Shown: positions 46,778 to 55,103 of the stretch, in pieces
Position numbering within the stretch: position 1 is the stretch's first letter
How the letters are laid out: each line of letters opens with the position of its first letter
From: Amycolatopsis regifaucium
GTDB taxonomy: Bacteria; Actinomycetota; Actinomycetes; Mycobacteriales; Pseudonocardiaceae
NCBI RefSeq assembly: GCF_001613935.1
Contig: NZ_LQCI01000014.1
Location: 7,383 to 71,382 of the forward strand
DNA length: 64,000 bases
Direction of reading: 5' to 3'
Notes under the pieces: generated by a model
What the model was told of the DNA's origin: nothing
The model's input: the letters and a program-made list of their open reading frames with translations, nothing else
Databases searched by the model: none
Made by a program: the position numbers and the translations under genes

Positions 46778-47375
46778 GGCGCCTCCTTGTCTTCGTCGCG
46801 ATTCCGTCCAGCAGGATCCCGAGGTATTGCCGCGCGACGTCGTCCGCGCCGAGCGTGCCGCCGGGGTTGTACCAGCGCACCGCCACCCAGACGGTGTCGC
46901 GGATGAACCGGTAGGTGAGTTCGACGTCGAGGTCCTCGCGGAAGGCGCCCGCAGCGATGCCGTCGGTGAGGATCCCGTTCCACAGTTCGCGGAATTCGGT
47001 GTTGCGATCGGCGAGGTAGCCGAATCGCGGCAACTGCATCAGGTGTTTCGCTTCGGCCTGGTAGATCGCCACCTCGGCGGGCCGGCGGTGAATGGATTCG
47101 AACGACGCCACGACAACGGCTTCGAGGGTTTCCCTCGGTCCCTTTCCTTCCGCGACGATCTCGGCGTAGGCGCCGAAGAGTTCGTCGAGGAAGCCGGTGA
47201 GGATCTCGTCGGCCATCGACTCCTTCGAGTCGAAATGGTGGTAGAGGCTGCCCGAAAGGATTCCGGCCGCGTCCGCGATGTCCCGCACGGTGGTGGAGAC
47301 ATAACCGCGCTCCGCGAACAGCTTCGCCGCGAGGGCGAGCAGTTCGGCGCGGCGGGACCCTGGACTGGACTTCAT
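46731..47375 (-). CDS. kstR2: TetR-family repressor KstR2
   Basis: The 214-residue TetR protein has HTH residues LFAERGYVSTTVRDIADAAGI then SGSLYHHFDSKESMADEIL (given in parts), and a ligand domain with VAIYQAEAKHLMQLPRFGYL and RFIRDTVWVAVRWYNPGG. KstR2 senses HIP-CoA and represses the C/D-ring genes. Its place between fadA6 and ipdF is the place of Rv3557c. ATG 47375 is preceded by GAGGT. Predicted operators lie at 49312-49325 (its own operon promoter, before fadE30) and 30687-30700. Confidence 0.93.
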   Translation of the reverse strand: MKSSPGSRRAELLALAAKLFAERGYVSTTVRDIADAAGILSGSLYHHFDSKESMADEILTGFLDELFGAYAEIVAEGKGPRETLEAVVVASFESIHRRPAEVAIYQAEAKHLMQLPRFGYLADRNTEFRELWNGILTDGIAAGAFREDLDVELTYRFIRDTVWVAVRWYNPGGTLGADDVARQYLGILLDGIATKTRRRRGRVDEPSAGKRISG

Positions 47376-47382
47376 CGCTACC

Positions 47383-48150
47383 TCACGCATGCTGGGAACT
47401 GACGGACACGACCTCGCCGGTGAGGTACGACGAGTACTCACTGGCTAGGAACACCATCACATTCGCCACTTCCCAGGGTTCCGCCGCCCTCCCCGAGACC
47501 TCGCGCGCGGTGAGTTCGGTGAGCAGCTCCTCGCTGGTCACCTTGGCGAGGAACGGATGCATCGCCAGGCTCGGCGCGACGGCGTTGACCCGGATGCCGT
47601 GTTCGGCGACGTCGACGGCCGCGCACCGGGTGAGCGCCATGACGCCCGCCTTCGCCGCCGCGTAATGCGCCTGCCCCGCCTGCGCGCGCCAGCCGATCAC
47701 CGAAGCGTTGTTGACGATCACCCCGCCGCCGCCTTGGGCGATGAACCGGTTCACCGCGGCTCTCGTCGCGCGGAACGTGCCGTTGAGGGTCACGTCGATG
47801 ACCCGTGCCCATTCGTCGTCGGCCATGTCCACTATGGAATTGGTGCCGCCGAGACCGGCGTTGTTGATCAGCACGTCGATCCGGCCGTAACGCTCGGCGG
47901 CGCCGTCGAGGAGCGCCTGGATCTGCTCCTCCTGTGTCACATCGCAAGCGATCGCGTGGACGTCGCCGAGTTCGGCCGCCTTTTCCGCGAGCCGCCGTTC
48001 GTGCCAGTCGCTGAGCACGACGCGGGCGCCTTCCTCCAGCGCGCGTTTCGCCACCGCGGACCCGATCCCGGTCCCGGCCGCCGCGGTCACCACGACCACC
48101 TTGTTCCGCAGGAGGTTCGCCCCTTCGGGATACTTCGGAAGCGGAATCAA
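47383..48150 (-). CDS. ipdF: Short-chain dehydrogenase IpdF of HIP-CoA degradation
   Basis: The 255-residue SDR matches IpdF: KVVVVTAAAGTGIGSAVAKR, the unusual TAAAGTGIG nucleotide motif, DVLINNAGLGGTNSIVDMADDEW, active-site GVIVNNASVIGWRAQAGQAHYAAAKAG (in part) and the end SYLTGEVVSVSSQH. Start TTG 48150 is fixed by GGGAGGT seven bases upstream and a TTGA overlap with the fadE30 stop. It oxidises or reduces a ring hydroxyl/ketone in HIP-CoA catabolism. It is followed by kstR2 seven bases later. Confidence 0.92.
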   Translation of the reverse strand: MIPLPKYPEGANLLRNKVVVVTAAAGTGIGSAVAKRALEEGARVVLSDWHERRLAEKAAELGDVHAIACDVTQEEQIQALLDGAAERYGRIDVLINNAGLGGTNSIVDMADDEWARVIDVTLNGTFRATRAAVNRFIAQGGGGVIVNNASVIGWRAQAGQAHYAAAKAGVMALTRCAAVDVAEHGIRVNAVAPSLAMHPFLAKVTSEELLTELTAREVSGRAAEPWEVANVMVFLASEYSSYLTGEVVSVSSQHA

Positions 48151-49265
48151 GGTCGTACCTCCCGGGGAAGCCCGAGCACCCGCTCGGCGATGACGTTGCG
48201 CTGGATTTCGTTGGAGCCGCCGTAGATGGTGTCGGCGCGGGTGAAGAGGAAAAGCCGCTGCCACGCGTCGAGGCCGTCTTCGGCCAGCACGCCCCGGGCG
48301 CCGCGGACGAGCATCGCCAGCTCACCGAGTTCCCGGTGCCAATTCGCCCAGACCAGTTTGGACACTTCGGCCACCCCCGGTGACGAGTCGCCGAGGGTGC
48401 GGATCGCGTGCGCCCGCATGACCTCCAGGCCGACCCAGGCGCGGTCGATCCGCTCGGCGATGGCCGGGTCGTCCGGTGCGATCCTGGTGAGTTCTTCGAG
48501 TTCCCGGCGGAATCCGACCTGCTGCCCGAGCGTCGCCACCCCGCGTTCGAAGGCGAGCGTGCCCATCGCCACCCGCCAGCCGTCGCCCGGCTCCCCGACG
48601 ACGAGATCCTTGGCGGTGCGGGCACCGTCGAAGAAGACCTCGTTGAACTCCGACGTTCCGGTGAGCTGCTTGATCGGGCGGACCTCGACGCCGGGCTGCC
48701 GCATCGGAACGAGCAAATAGGACAGTCCTTTATGGCGTTTCGAGCCCGGTTCGGTGCGGGCGAGGACGAAACACCAGTCGGCCACCTGAGCTAGCGACGT
48801 CCATACTTTTTGGCCGCGCAGCACCCATTCGTCGCCATCGAGGGTCGCGGTGGTCGACACCGCGGCGAGGTCGGAACCGGCACCGGGCTCGGAATAGCCC
48901 TGGCACCACAGTTCCTCCACGGCCACGATCGACGGCAGGAACCGGCTTCGCTGCTCCGGCGTGCCGAACGTGATCAAGGTCGGGCCCAGCAGTTCCTGCG
49001 CCAGATGACTCACCCGCGCCGGCGCCCCCGCTTGCGCGTACTCCTCGTGGAAGACGACCTGTTGTTCGAGCGTCGCGCCCTGCCCGCCGTACTCGACCGG
49101 CCAGCCGACGCAGGTCCACCCCGCCGCCGCGAGCCGCCGTTCCCACTCCACGCGTTCGTCGAAGGCCTCGTGCTCCCGCCCCGGACCGCCCAAGCCGCGC
49201 AAGTCCGGCGGCAGGTTCTCCGCCAGCCAGGTGCGCACACGGTCGCGAAAGCCGTCCTGGGTCAC
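48147..49265 (-). CDS. fadE30: Acyl-CoA dehydrogenase FadE30 (HIP-CoA pathway)
   Basis: The 372-residue acyl-CoA dehydrogenase has WTCVGWPVEYGGQGATLEQQ, the FAD-binding GYSEPGAGSDLAAVSTTA, and at the C-terminus TRADTIYGGSNEIQRNVIAERVLGLP. GTG 49265 follows AGGAGG. FadE30 dehydrogenates the propionyl-CoA side chain attached to the C/D ring. It is divergent from fadD3 across a consensus KstR2 box and heads the fadE30-ipdF-kstR2-fadA6 operon, the exact mycobacterial order save for PPE64. Confidence 0.94.
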   Translation of the reverse strand: MTQDGFRDRVRTWLAENLPPDLRGLGGPGREHEAFDERVEWERRLAAAGWTCVGWPVEYGGQGATLEQQVVFHEEYAQAGAPARVSHLAQELLGPTLITFGTPEQRSRFLPSIVAVEELWCQGYSEPGAGSDLAAVSTTATLDGDEWVLRGQKVWTSLAQVADWCFVLARTEPGSKRHKGLSYLLVPMRQPGVEVRPIKQLTGTSEFNEVFFDGARTAKDLVVGEPGDGWRVAMGTLAFERGVATLGQQVGFRRELEELTRIAPDDPAIAERIDRAWVGLEVMRAHAIRTLGDSSPGVAEVSKLVWANWHRELGELAMLVRGARGVLAEDGLDAWQRLFLFTRADTIYGGSNEIQRNVIAERVLGLPREVRP

Positions 49266-49311
49266 GCACGCCTCCTCTAGCCAAACCAGAGCCTGCTGCG
49301 TAGGCTACCCT

Positions 49312-49325
49312 ACCAAGCACTTGCT
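49312..49325. promoter_or_regulatory. KstR2 operator, fadE30/fadD3 divergent promoter
   Basis: ACCAAGCACTTGCT matches the KstR2 consensus AnCAAGnnCTTGnT at all ten defined bases. It lies 47 bp from fadE30's start and 12 bp from fadD3's start, so one operator can control both operons. Confidence 0.85.
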
Positions 49326-49337
49326 AGGGAGACTTCA

Positions 49338-50828
49338 ATGGTCGAAGGAACCATCCCGGCGGCGCTCGACCGGGCCGCGGACCGCTTCGCCGGACTGGAA
49401 GCCCTCGTCGACGGCGAAGTCCGGCTCACCTATGCCGAACTCGCGCGCCGCGTGCGGCAGGCCGCCCGGTTCTTCGAGGGCCACGAACGGGTCGCGCTGT
49501 GCTCCCCGAACACCTGGCACTGGGTCGTCGCCGGACTTGGCGCGCTGTACGCCGGCGCGACGCTCGTCCCGGTCAACACCCGGTTCACCGCGCGCGAGAC
49601 CCTGGACATCCTTGACCGCGCACGCGTTTCCGCGCTCGCGATCACCGGCGCCTTCCTCGGCACGGACAGACTGGCGGACCTCGGCCCGGCCCGCCCCGGG
49701 ACCGTGCTGCGCATTCCCGTCGAAGGCGTCGAAGACCCGGTCGACGGCGTCACGGAATGGGACGCGCTGGCCGATCTTGACGGCGATTTCGTCAGTCCGG
49801 CGCGACCAGGCGACATCAGCGACATCCTGTTCACCTCGGGGACCACCGGCCGCAGCAAGGGCGCGATGAGCAGCCATCGACAGGCACTGAGCGTCGCCGA
49901 GGCCTGGGCGGAATGCGGCGGCCTGACCGAGAACGACCGCTATCTCGTGCTCAACCCGTTCTTCCACACCTTCGGATACAAGGCGGGCATCCTGGCCGCG
50001 GTACTGCGCGGCGCGGCCATCCTGCCGCAGCGCACCTTCGACGTCCGGGAGACCCTGCGGCTCATCGAAACCGAGCGCGTCAGCGTGCTTCCCGGCGCGC
50101 CGACGATCTACCAGGTGCTGCTGGACGCGCCCGAACGCGCGGACCACGACCTGTCCAGCCTGCGGCTCGCCGTCACCGGCGCCGCCCCGGTGCCGGTCCC
50201 GCTCGTCGAGCGGATGCGGTCGGAGCTGGGGTTCGACGCCGTGCTCACCGCCTACGGGCTGACGGAAGCCGTCGTCGCGACCATGTCCCGTCCCGAGGAC
50301 GACGCGGAACTGGTGTCGAACTTCTCCGGCCGGGCGACGGCCGGGTTCGAGGTCAAACTCGGTGAGAACGACGAAGTCCTGCTGCGCGGGCCGAACGTGA
50401 TGCTCGGCTATCTCGACGATCCCGGGGCCACCGCGAAAGCCGTCGACGCCGAAGGCTGGCTGCACACCGGTGACGTCGGGGTGCTGAACGAACGCGGCTA
50501 CCTGAAGATCGTCGACCGGATCAAGGACATGTACGTCTGTGGCGGATTCAACGTCTACCCGGCCGAGGTCGAGCAGGTGCTCGGCCGGCTGGAGGGTGTC
50601 GCGGAAGCGGCCGTCATCGGCGTGCCCGACGAGCGGCTCGGCGAGGTCGGCAAGGCGTTCGTCAGGCTGCGACCCGGCGCCGACCTGTCCACAGAGGACA
50701 TCTTGACGTACTGCGAGCGTGAATTGGCCAACTACAAGCTTCCTCGCTTTGTCGACGTCGTGGCCGAGCTACCGCGCACTCTGTCGGGGAAGGTCCTGAA
50801 ACGCGTTTTGCGGGAGGAGAACGGATGA
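49338..50828 (+). CDS. fadD3: HIP-CoA synthetase FadD3
   Basis: The 496-residue ANL ligase has P-loop DILFTSGTTGRSKGAMSSHR, LNPFFHTFGYKAGILAAVLRG, AYGLTEAVVATMSRP, LHTGDVGVLNERGYLKIVDR and the C-terminal catalytic lysine in LSGKVLKRVLRE. It matches FadD3, which attaches CoA to the propionate chain of HIP, the first step of C/D-ring breakdown; HIP-CoA then relieves KstR2. ATG 49338 follows GGGAGA. It overlaps the next gene by 4 bp and is divergent from fadE30. Confidence 0.95.
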   Translation: MVEGTIPAALDRAADRFAGLEALVDGEVRLTYAELARRVRQAARFFEGHERVALCSPNTWHWVVAGLGALYAGATLVPVNTRFTARETLDILDRARVSALAITGAFLGTDRLADLGPARPGTVLRIPVEGVEDPVDGVTEWDALADLDGDFVSPARPGDISDILFTSGTTGRSKGAMSSHRQALSVAEAWAECGGLTENDRYLVLNPFFHTFGYKAGILAAVLRGAAILPQRTFDVRETLRLIETERVSVLPGAPTIYQVLLDAPERADHDLSSLRLAVTGAAPVPVPLVERMRSELGFDAVLTAYGLTEAVVATMSRPEDDAELVSNFSGRATAGFEVKLGENDEVLLRGPNVMLGYLDDPGATAKAVDAEGWLHTGDVGVLNERGYLKIVDRIKDMYVCGGFNVYPAEVEQVLGRLEGVAEAAVIGVPDERLGEVGKAFVRLRPGADLSTEDILTYCERELANYKLPRFVDVVAELPRTLSGKVLKRVLREENG

Positions 50829-51664
50829 CCGTCGAGTACGAGCGGCGTGGGCCGGTGGCCGTCGTCACGATGAACCGGCCGGAGTACCGGAACGCGCAGA
50901 ACTCGGCGATGACCTACGCGCTCGACGCGGCGTTCACCCGCGCCGTGGACGATCCCGAGGTCAAGGTGATCGTGCTGGCCGGGGCCGGTGAGCATTTCTC
51001 CGCCGGGCACGACATCGGGACCCCGGAACGCGACGTGGACGTCTCCTTCGAGCGCAAGGCCGTGCTGTGGTGGGACCATGTCGGTGCGGAGGGCGGTGAC
51101 CAGCGATTCGCTCGTGAGTCGGAGGTCTACCTCGGCATGTGCCGCCGGTGGCGCGAGATCCCGAAACCGACCATCGCGAGTGTGCAGGGCGCGTGCATCG
51201 CGGGCGCGCTCATGCTGGCGTGGGTGTGCGACCTGATCGTCGCCTCCGACGACGCGTTCTTCGCCGATCCCGTGGTCCGGATGGGAATTCCCGGCGTGGA
51301 GTACTTCGCGCATCCCTGGGTCCTCGGTCCACGTGCGGCCAAGGAGGTGCTGTTCACCGGCGAACGGTTCACGGCACAGCAGGCCAAGGAATGGGGCATG
51401 CTGAACCGGGTCGTCGCACGGGCCGAGCTCGAAACCGAGACGATGGCGCTGGCGGAGAAGATCGCCGTGATGCCGCGGATGGGTCTCGCACTCGCCAAGA
51501 AGGCCGTCAACCAGGCCGAGGACCTGATGGGACTCCGGTCCGGAATGGACTCCGCCTTCGGCTTGCATCACTTCGCGCACGCGCACAACGCCGAAGTGTC
51601 CGGCGGTGATTCCTTGGGCGGGCAGGACGCGCGCTCGATGCGGGACGCGAACAGGACCTCGTGA
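50825..51664 (+). CDS. Enoyl-CoA hydratase/isomerase in the fadD3 operon
   Basis: The 279-residue crotonase-fold protein has [38 protein letters not shown] (oxyanion hole), IASVQGACIAGALMLAWVCD and MGIPGVEYFAHPW. It overlaps fadD3 (ATGA) and fadE31 by 1-4 bp, so it belongs to the C/D-ring operon, but no hydratase sits here in M. tuberculosis. It may hydrate an enoyl-CoA product of FadE30 or FadE31. The segment GIPGVEYFAHPW lacks the usual Glu of crotonases at the second catalytic site in the form seen in EchA19, so isomerase or hydrolase activity is also possible. Confidence 0.85.
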   Translation: MTVEYERRGPVAVVTMNRPEYRNAQNSAMTYALDAAFTRAVDDPEVKVIVLAGAGEHFSAGHDIGTPERDVDVSFERKAVLWWDHVGAEGGDQRFARESEVYLGMCRRWREIPKPTIASVQGACIAGALMLAWVCDLIVASDDAFFADPVVRMGIPGVEYFAHPWVLGPRAAKEVLFTGERFTAQQAKEWGMLNRVVARAELETETMALAEKIAVMPRMGLALAKKAVNQAEDLMGLRSGMDSAFGLHHFAHAHNAEVSGGDSLGGQDARSMRDANRTS

Positions 51665-52797
51665 TGGATCTCGATCTCGACGAACGCACGCTCGCCTTCC
51701 GGGACGAAGCCCGCGCCTGGCTGGCCTCGAACGTTCCCGTCGAACCGCTGAAGTCGTTCGACACCGCCGAGGGTTTCGCACAGCACCGAGAGTGGGAGGC
51801 GAAACTGGCCGACGCCCGATGGTCGGTCGTCTCGTGGCCGCGCGAGTTCGGCGGGCGGGGCGCGAGCCTTCTGGAGTGGGTGCTGTTCGAGGAGGAGTAC
51901 TACGCGGCGGGAGCACCGCTGCGGGTCAACCAGAACGGCATCTTCATGCTCGCGCCCACCCTGTTCTCCCATGGCACGGAAGAGCAGCAACGCCGCGTCC
52001 TGCCGAAAATGGCTCGCTCGGAGCAGGTCTGGGCGCAGGCCTGGTCGGAACCCGAGGCGGGCAGCGACATCGCCGCGCTGCGGAGCACCGCGACCCGCTG
52101 CGACGGCGGCTGGCGGGTCAGCGGGCAGAAGACGTGGAGTTCACGGGCGACGTACGCCGACCGGGCCTTCGGCCTCTTCCGCAGTGATCCGGATTCGGTA
52201 CGGCACAAGGGACTCACCTATCTGATGGTGGATCTGCGGTCCGACGGGGTCACCGTCCGGCCGATCCCCCAGCTGGACGGCGAGCCGGGGTTCGCGGAGA
52301 TCTTCTTCGACGACGTCTTCGTCCCCGACGAGGATGTGATCGGCGGACCGGGCGAGGGCTGGCGGGTCGCGATGACGACGGCGAACAACGAACGCGGCCT
52401 GTCCCTGCGCAGTCCCGGCCGGTTCCTCGCCGCGGCCGACCGCCTGGTCTCGCTCTGGCGCGATACCGGACGCCCGGCGCACACCGCCGACCGGGTCGCC
52501 GACGCGTGGATCGGCGCGCGGGCCTACCAGCTGTACACCCTCGGCACGGTCACTCGCCTATCGGACGGCGCCGAACTCGGGCCCGAGTCGAGTGTCAACA
52601 AGCTGTTCTGGTCACATCTCGACGTCGCCCTGCACGAGACCGCGCTCGACATCCTGGGCCCCGAGGCCGAACTCCGCGGCCGGTGGAGCGACGGATGGCT
52701 GTTCTCGCTGGCGGGCCCGATCTACGGCGGGACCGACCAGATCCAGCGGTCCATCGTCGCCGAACGGCTGCTCGGCCTGCCGAAGGGGACTCGATGA
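51664..52797 (+). CDS. fadE31: Acyl-CoA dehydrogenase FadE31
   Basis: The 377-residue acyl-CoA dehydrogenase has WSVVSWPREFGGRGASLLEW, the FAD motif AWSEPEAGSDIAALRSTATR, VSGQKTWSSRATYAD and the end GPIYGGTDQIQRSIVAERLLGLP. The pattern is that of FadE31 within the fadE31-32-33 trio. The start is ATG 51664 or GTG 51661, both at the stop of the hydratase gene. It acts on a C/D-ring-derived acyl-CoA and may pair with the half-length-type dehydrogenase encoded next. Confidence 0.9.
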   Translation: MDLDLDERTLAFRDEARAWLASNVPVEPLKSFDTAEGFAQHREWEAKLADARWSVVSWPREFGGRGASLLEWVLFEEEYYAAGAPLRVNQNGIFMLAPTLFSHGTEEQQRRVLPKMARSEQVWAQAWSEPEAGSDIAALRSTATRCDGGWRVSGQKTWSSRATYADRAFGLFRSDPDSVRHKGLTYLMVDLRSDGVTVRPIPQLDGEPGFAEIFFDDVFVPDEDVIGGPGEGWRVAMTTANNERGLSLRSPGRFLAAADRLVSLWRDTGRPAHTADRVADAWIGARAYQLYTLGTVTRLSDGAELGPESSVNKLFWSHLDVALHETALDILGPEAELRGRWSDGWLFSLAGPIYGGTDQIQRSIVAERLLGLPKGTR

Positions 52798-53723
52798 GGT
52801 TCGCGCTCTCCGGAGAGCAAGAGCAGTTCTCCCACAGCTTGCACGACCTTCTGTCGAGTTTGGACACCGACATGGCCAACCGGTCTTGGGCGGCGGGCGA
52901 TCCGGGGCGGGGCCTCAAGATCTGGCGGCGGCTGGCGGAACTCGGCGTGACCGCGTTGGCGGTCCCCGAAAAGTACGACGGGCTCGGCGCCACCCCGGTC
53001 GATCTGGCCGTCGCCTTCGAACGGCTGGGTTACCACTGCGTTCCCGGCCCATGGACCGACACCGTGGCCGTGCTGCCGTCCTTGCTGGACGACGAACTGC
53101 TGACCTCGGTCGCGTCCGGCGAGACGCTGGCGTCGGTGGCGTTCGCGCCGCAGGTGCCGTACGCCTTGGACTCCGACGTCGCCGACGCGCGTCTCGCGGT
53201 CGAGAACGGCAGGCTGCGGGCGTTCACTCCAGGCCCTCTCCTGTCCTCTGTAGATGGTTCACGGCGGCTGTTCGCGCCGAAGGCCGGTGATGATCTCGGC
53301 ACGGCACTCGACGTGGATCGCGCGTTCGCGCTGGGCTGCCTGGCCACGGCCGCGCACCTCCTGGGCGCGGGACGGTGGCTGCTCGACACGTCCGTGGCGT
53401 ATGCCGCGCGACGTAGACAATACGGGCGGGAGATCGGCGGATACCAGGCGATCAAGCATCTGCTCGCCGACGTCGCGACCGCGCTCACGCTGGCCGAGCC
53501 GCTGCTGTTCGGCGCCGCCGTCACCCTGGACCCGCGTGACGTCTCCGCGGCCAAGGTGGCCTGCGGCGACGCGGCGCACCTCGCCGCCCGGACCGGACTG
53601 CAGGTGCACGGCGCGATCGGCTACACCGCCGAACACGCACTCGGGCTGCGGCTGACCCGCGTCCGCGCGCTGGCCGGTGCCTGGGGCACGCCGCGATTCC
53701 ATCGGGAACGGGTGCTGTCATGA
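52794..53723 (+). CDS. fadE32: Acyl-CoA dehydrogenase FadE32
   Basis: The 309-residue protein is a shortened acyl-CoA dehydrogenase: LAELGVTALAVPEKYDGLGATPV at the N-terminal domain, a reduced middle, and YAARRRQYGREIGGYQAIKHLLADV with HGAIGYTAEHALGLRLTR at the C-terminus. Steroid-degrading actinobacteria use such short partners in heteromeric (alpha2beta2) dehydrogenases. FadE32 is placed at MOODA-CoA dehydrogenation. It overlaps fadE31 and fadE33 by 4 bp each (ATGA). Confidence 0.9.
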   Translation: MRFALSGEQEQFSHSLHDLLSSLDTDMANRSWAAGDPGRGLKIWRRLAELGVTALAVPEKYDGLGATPVDLAVAFERLGYHCVPGPWTDTVAVLPSLLDDELLTSVASGETLASVAFAPQVPYALDSDVADARLAVENGRLRAFTPGPLLSSVDGSRRLFAPKAGDDLGTALDVDRAFALGCLATAAHLLGAGRWLLDTSVAYAARRRQYGREIGGYQAIKHLLADVATALTLAEPLLFGAAVTLDPRDVSAAKVACGDAAHLAARTGLQVHGAIGYTAEHALGLRLTRVRALAGAWGTPRFHRERVLS

Positions 53724-54691
53724 CCTTCACCGCCGAGCAGGACGCGCTGCGGGACAGCGTCCGGAAACTGCTGGACCGGGAAGCGGAACCCTGGCCGGAA
53801 TTGTGCGAACAGATCGGTGTTGCGGCGCTGGCCGTTCCCGAACGGTTCGGCGGCCTCGGTGCCGGGACGACGGAAATGCAGGTGGTCGCCGAAGAACTGG
53901 GCCGGGTTCTCGCCGACGTCCCGTTCCTCGGCTCGGCCGTCCTCGCCGTGCACGCGGTCCTGGCCACCGGCGACTCCGAGGCCTGTGAACGGCTGCTCCC
54001 CCGGTTCGCCGAAGGTGTCGTCGGCGCGGTCGCCTGGGCCGATGCCGATGGCCGATGGTCCGTCCCTGCCTGCCACGTCACCGAGTCCACTGTGGATGGT
54101 GAGGCGCATTACGTCCTCAACGGCGACGAGGCCGAGATCATGCTGGTCATGGCCGACGGTTCACTGTACGAGGTCTCCGATTTCCGCGCCGTGCGGACCC
54201 CGGCGATGGACGAGACCCGGCGACTGGCCCGCGTGGCCTTCGACCACTCCCCTGCCCGGCTGCTCGGCCCGGTCGATCTCACCGCACTGCGCGATGTCGC
54301 GTGCGCTGTCCTCGCCGCCGAGCAGGCCGGGGCGGCGGCGCGGGCGTTCGAGCTGACGGTGGAGTACAGCAGGCAACGGCACCAGTTCGGCAGGCCGATC
54401 GGCGGATTCCAGGCTTTGAAGCATCGCATGGCGGACCTGCACGTCTTGGTGGAGACCGCGCGTTCGGCGGCCTACGCGGCTCCGGAGTCGAGCAGACTGG
54501 CCGCGGTGGCGAAGGTGCATTGCTCGGAGGCGCTGGCGACGGTGGCGGGCGAGATGATCCAGCTGCACGGCGGGATCGCGATCACCTGGGAGCATCCGGC
54601 GCACCGCTATTTCAAGCGGGCGCACGGGGCGACGTGGCTTTTCGGATCACCCGGTGAGCATCTCGGGCGGGTGCGGCCGCCGTTATCGTGA
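53720..54691 (+). CDS. fadE33: Acyl-CoA dehydrogenase FadE33
   Basis: The 323-residue partner dehydrogenase has LCEQIGVAALAVPERFGGLGAG, a short beta domain with HYVLNGDEAEIMLVMADGSL, and C-terminal YSRQRHQFGRPIGGFQALKHRMAD and QLHGGIAITWEHPAHRYFKRAHG, the FAD/substrate region. It is last of the fadD3 operon. The short length again argues for a heteromeric enzyme with FadE31 or FadE32. Confidence 0.9.
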   Translation: MTFTAEQDALRDSVRKLLDREAEPWPELCEQIGVAALAVPERFGGLGAGTTEMQVVAEELGRVLADVPFLGSAVLAVHAVLATGDSEACERLLPRFAEGVVGAVAWADADGRWSVPACHVTESTVDGEAHYVLNGDEAEIMLVMADGSLYEVSDFRAVRTPAMDETRRLARVAFDHSPARLLGPVDLTALRDVACAVLAAEQAGAAARAFELTVEYSRQRHQFGRPIGGFQALKHRMADLHVLVETARSAAYAAPESSRLAAVAKVHCSEALATVAGEMIQLHGGIAITWEHPAHRYFKRAHGATWLFGSPGEHLGRVRPPLS

Positions 54692-54695
54692 GCCG

Positions 54696-55103
54696 GTGGA
54701 GTGCGCGATCTGTGCCAAGCACCGTGGCGAAGGCCCGCTGGTGGGGCCCATCGTCTGGGCGGACGACACGGTCATCGTGTCGCATCGCCCTGGCGGGTTC
54801 CCCGGGTATCTGTTCGTGGAGACCCGGCGGCACGTGGCCGCGTTCGACGAGCTCACGCCGGACGAGGTCTCGGCGGTTTCGCGAGCGGCTTGGTGCGCGG
54901 CGCGCGGGCTGCGGGCGGAGCTGACTCCCGAGCACGTGTTCTCCGCCATCGCGGGACGCAGCGTCGCGCATTTCCATCAGCACGTTTTCGCGCGGCCTCG
55001 GGGAACACCCGCGGAGGTCGACTGGTTGGACGGTCCTTCATGGACAGGCGCACCGGTCGTGGACATCGACGCGCTTTGCGGTCGCCTGGCGGCCTACTTC
55101 TGA
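54696..55103 (+). CDS. HIT-family nucleotide hydrolase/transferase-like protein
   Basis: The 135-residue protein begins ECAICAKHRGEGPLV (C-x2-C, as in many HIT proteins) and has the histidine triad in VAHFHQHVFARPRG (H-x-H-x-H). HIT enzymes cleave phosphoramidates or dinucleoside polyphosphates. GTG 54696 lies 4 bp after the fadE33 stop, so it may be cotranscribed, but a steroid function is not evident. Its last bases overlap the convergent sigma gene by 10 bp. Confidence 0.88.
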   Translation: MECAICAKHRGEGPLVGPIVWADDTVIVSHRPGGFPGYLFVETRRHVAAFDELTPDEVSAVSRAAWCAARGLRAELTPEHVFSAIAGRSVAHFHQHVFARPRGTPAEVDWLDGPSWTGAPVVDIDALCGRLAAYF

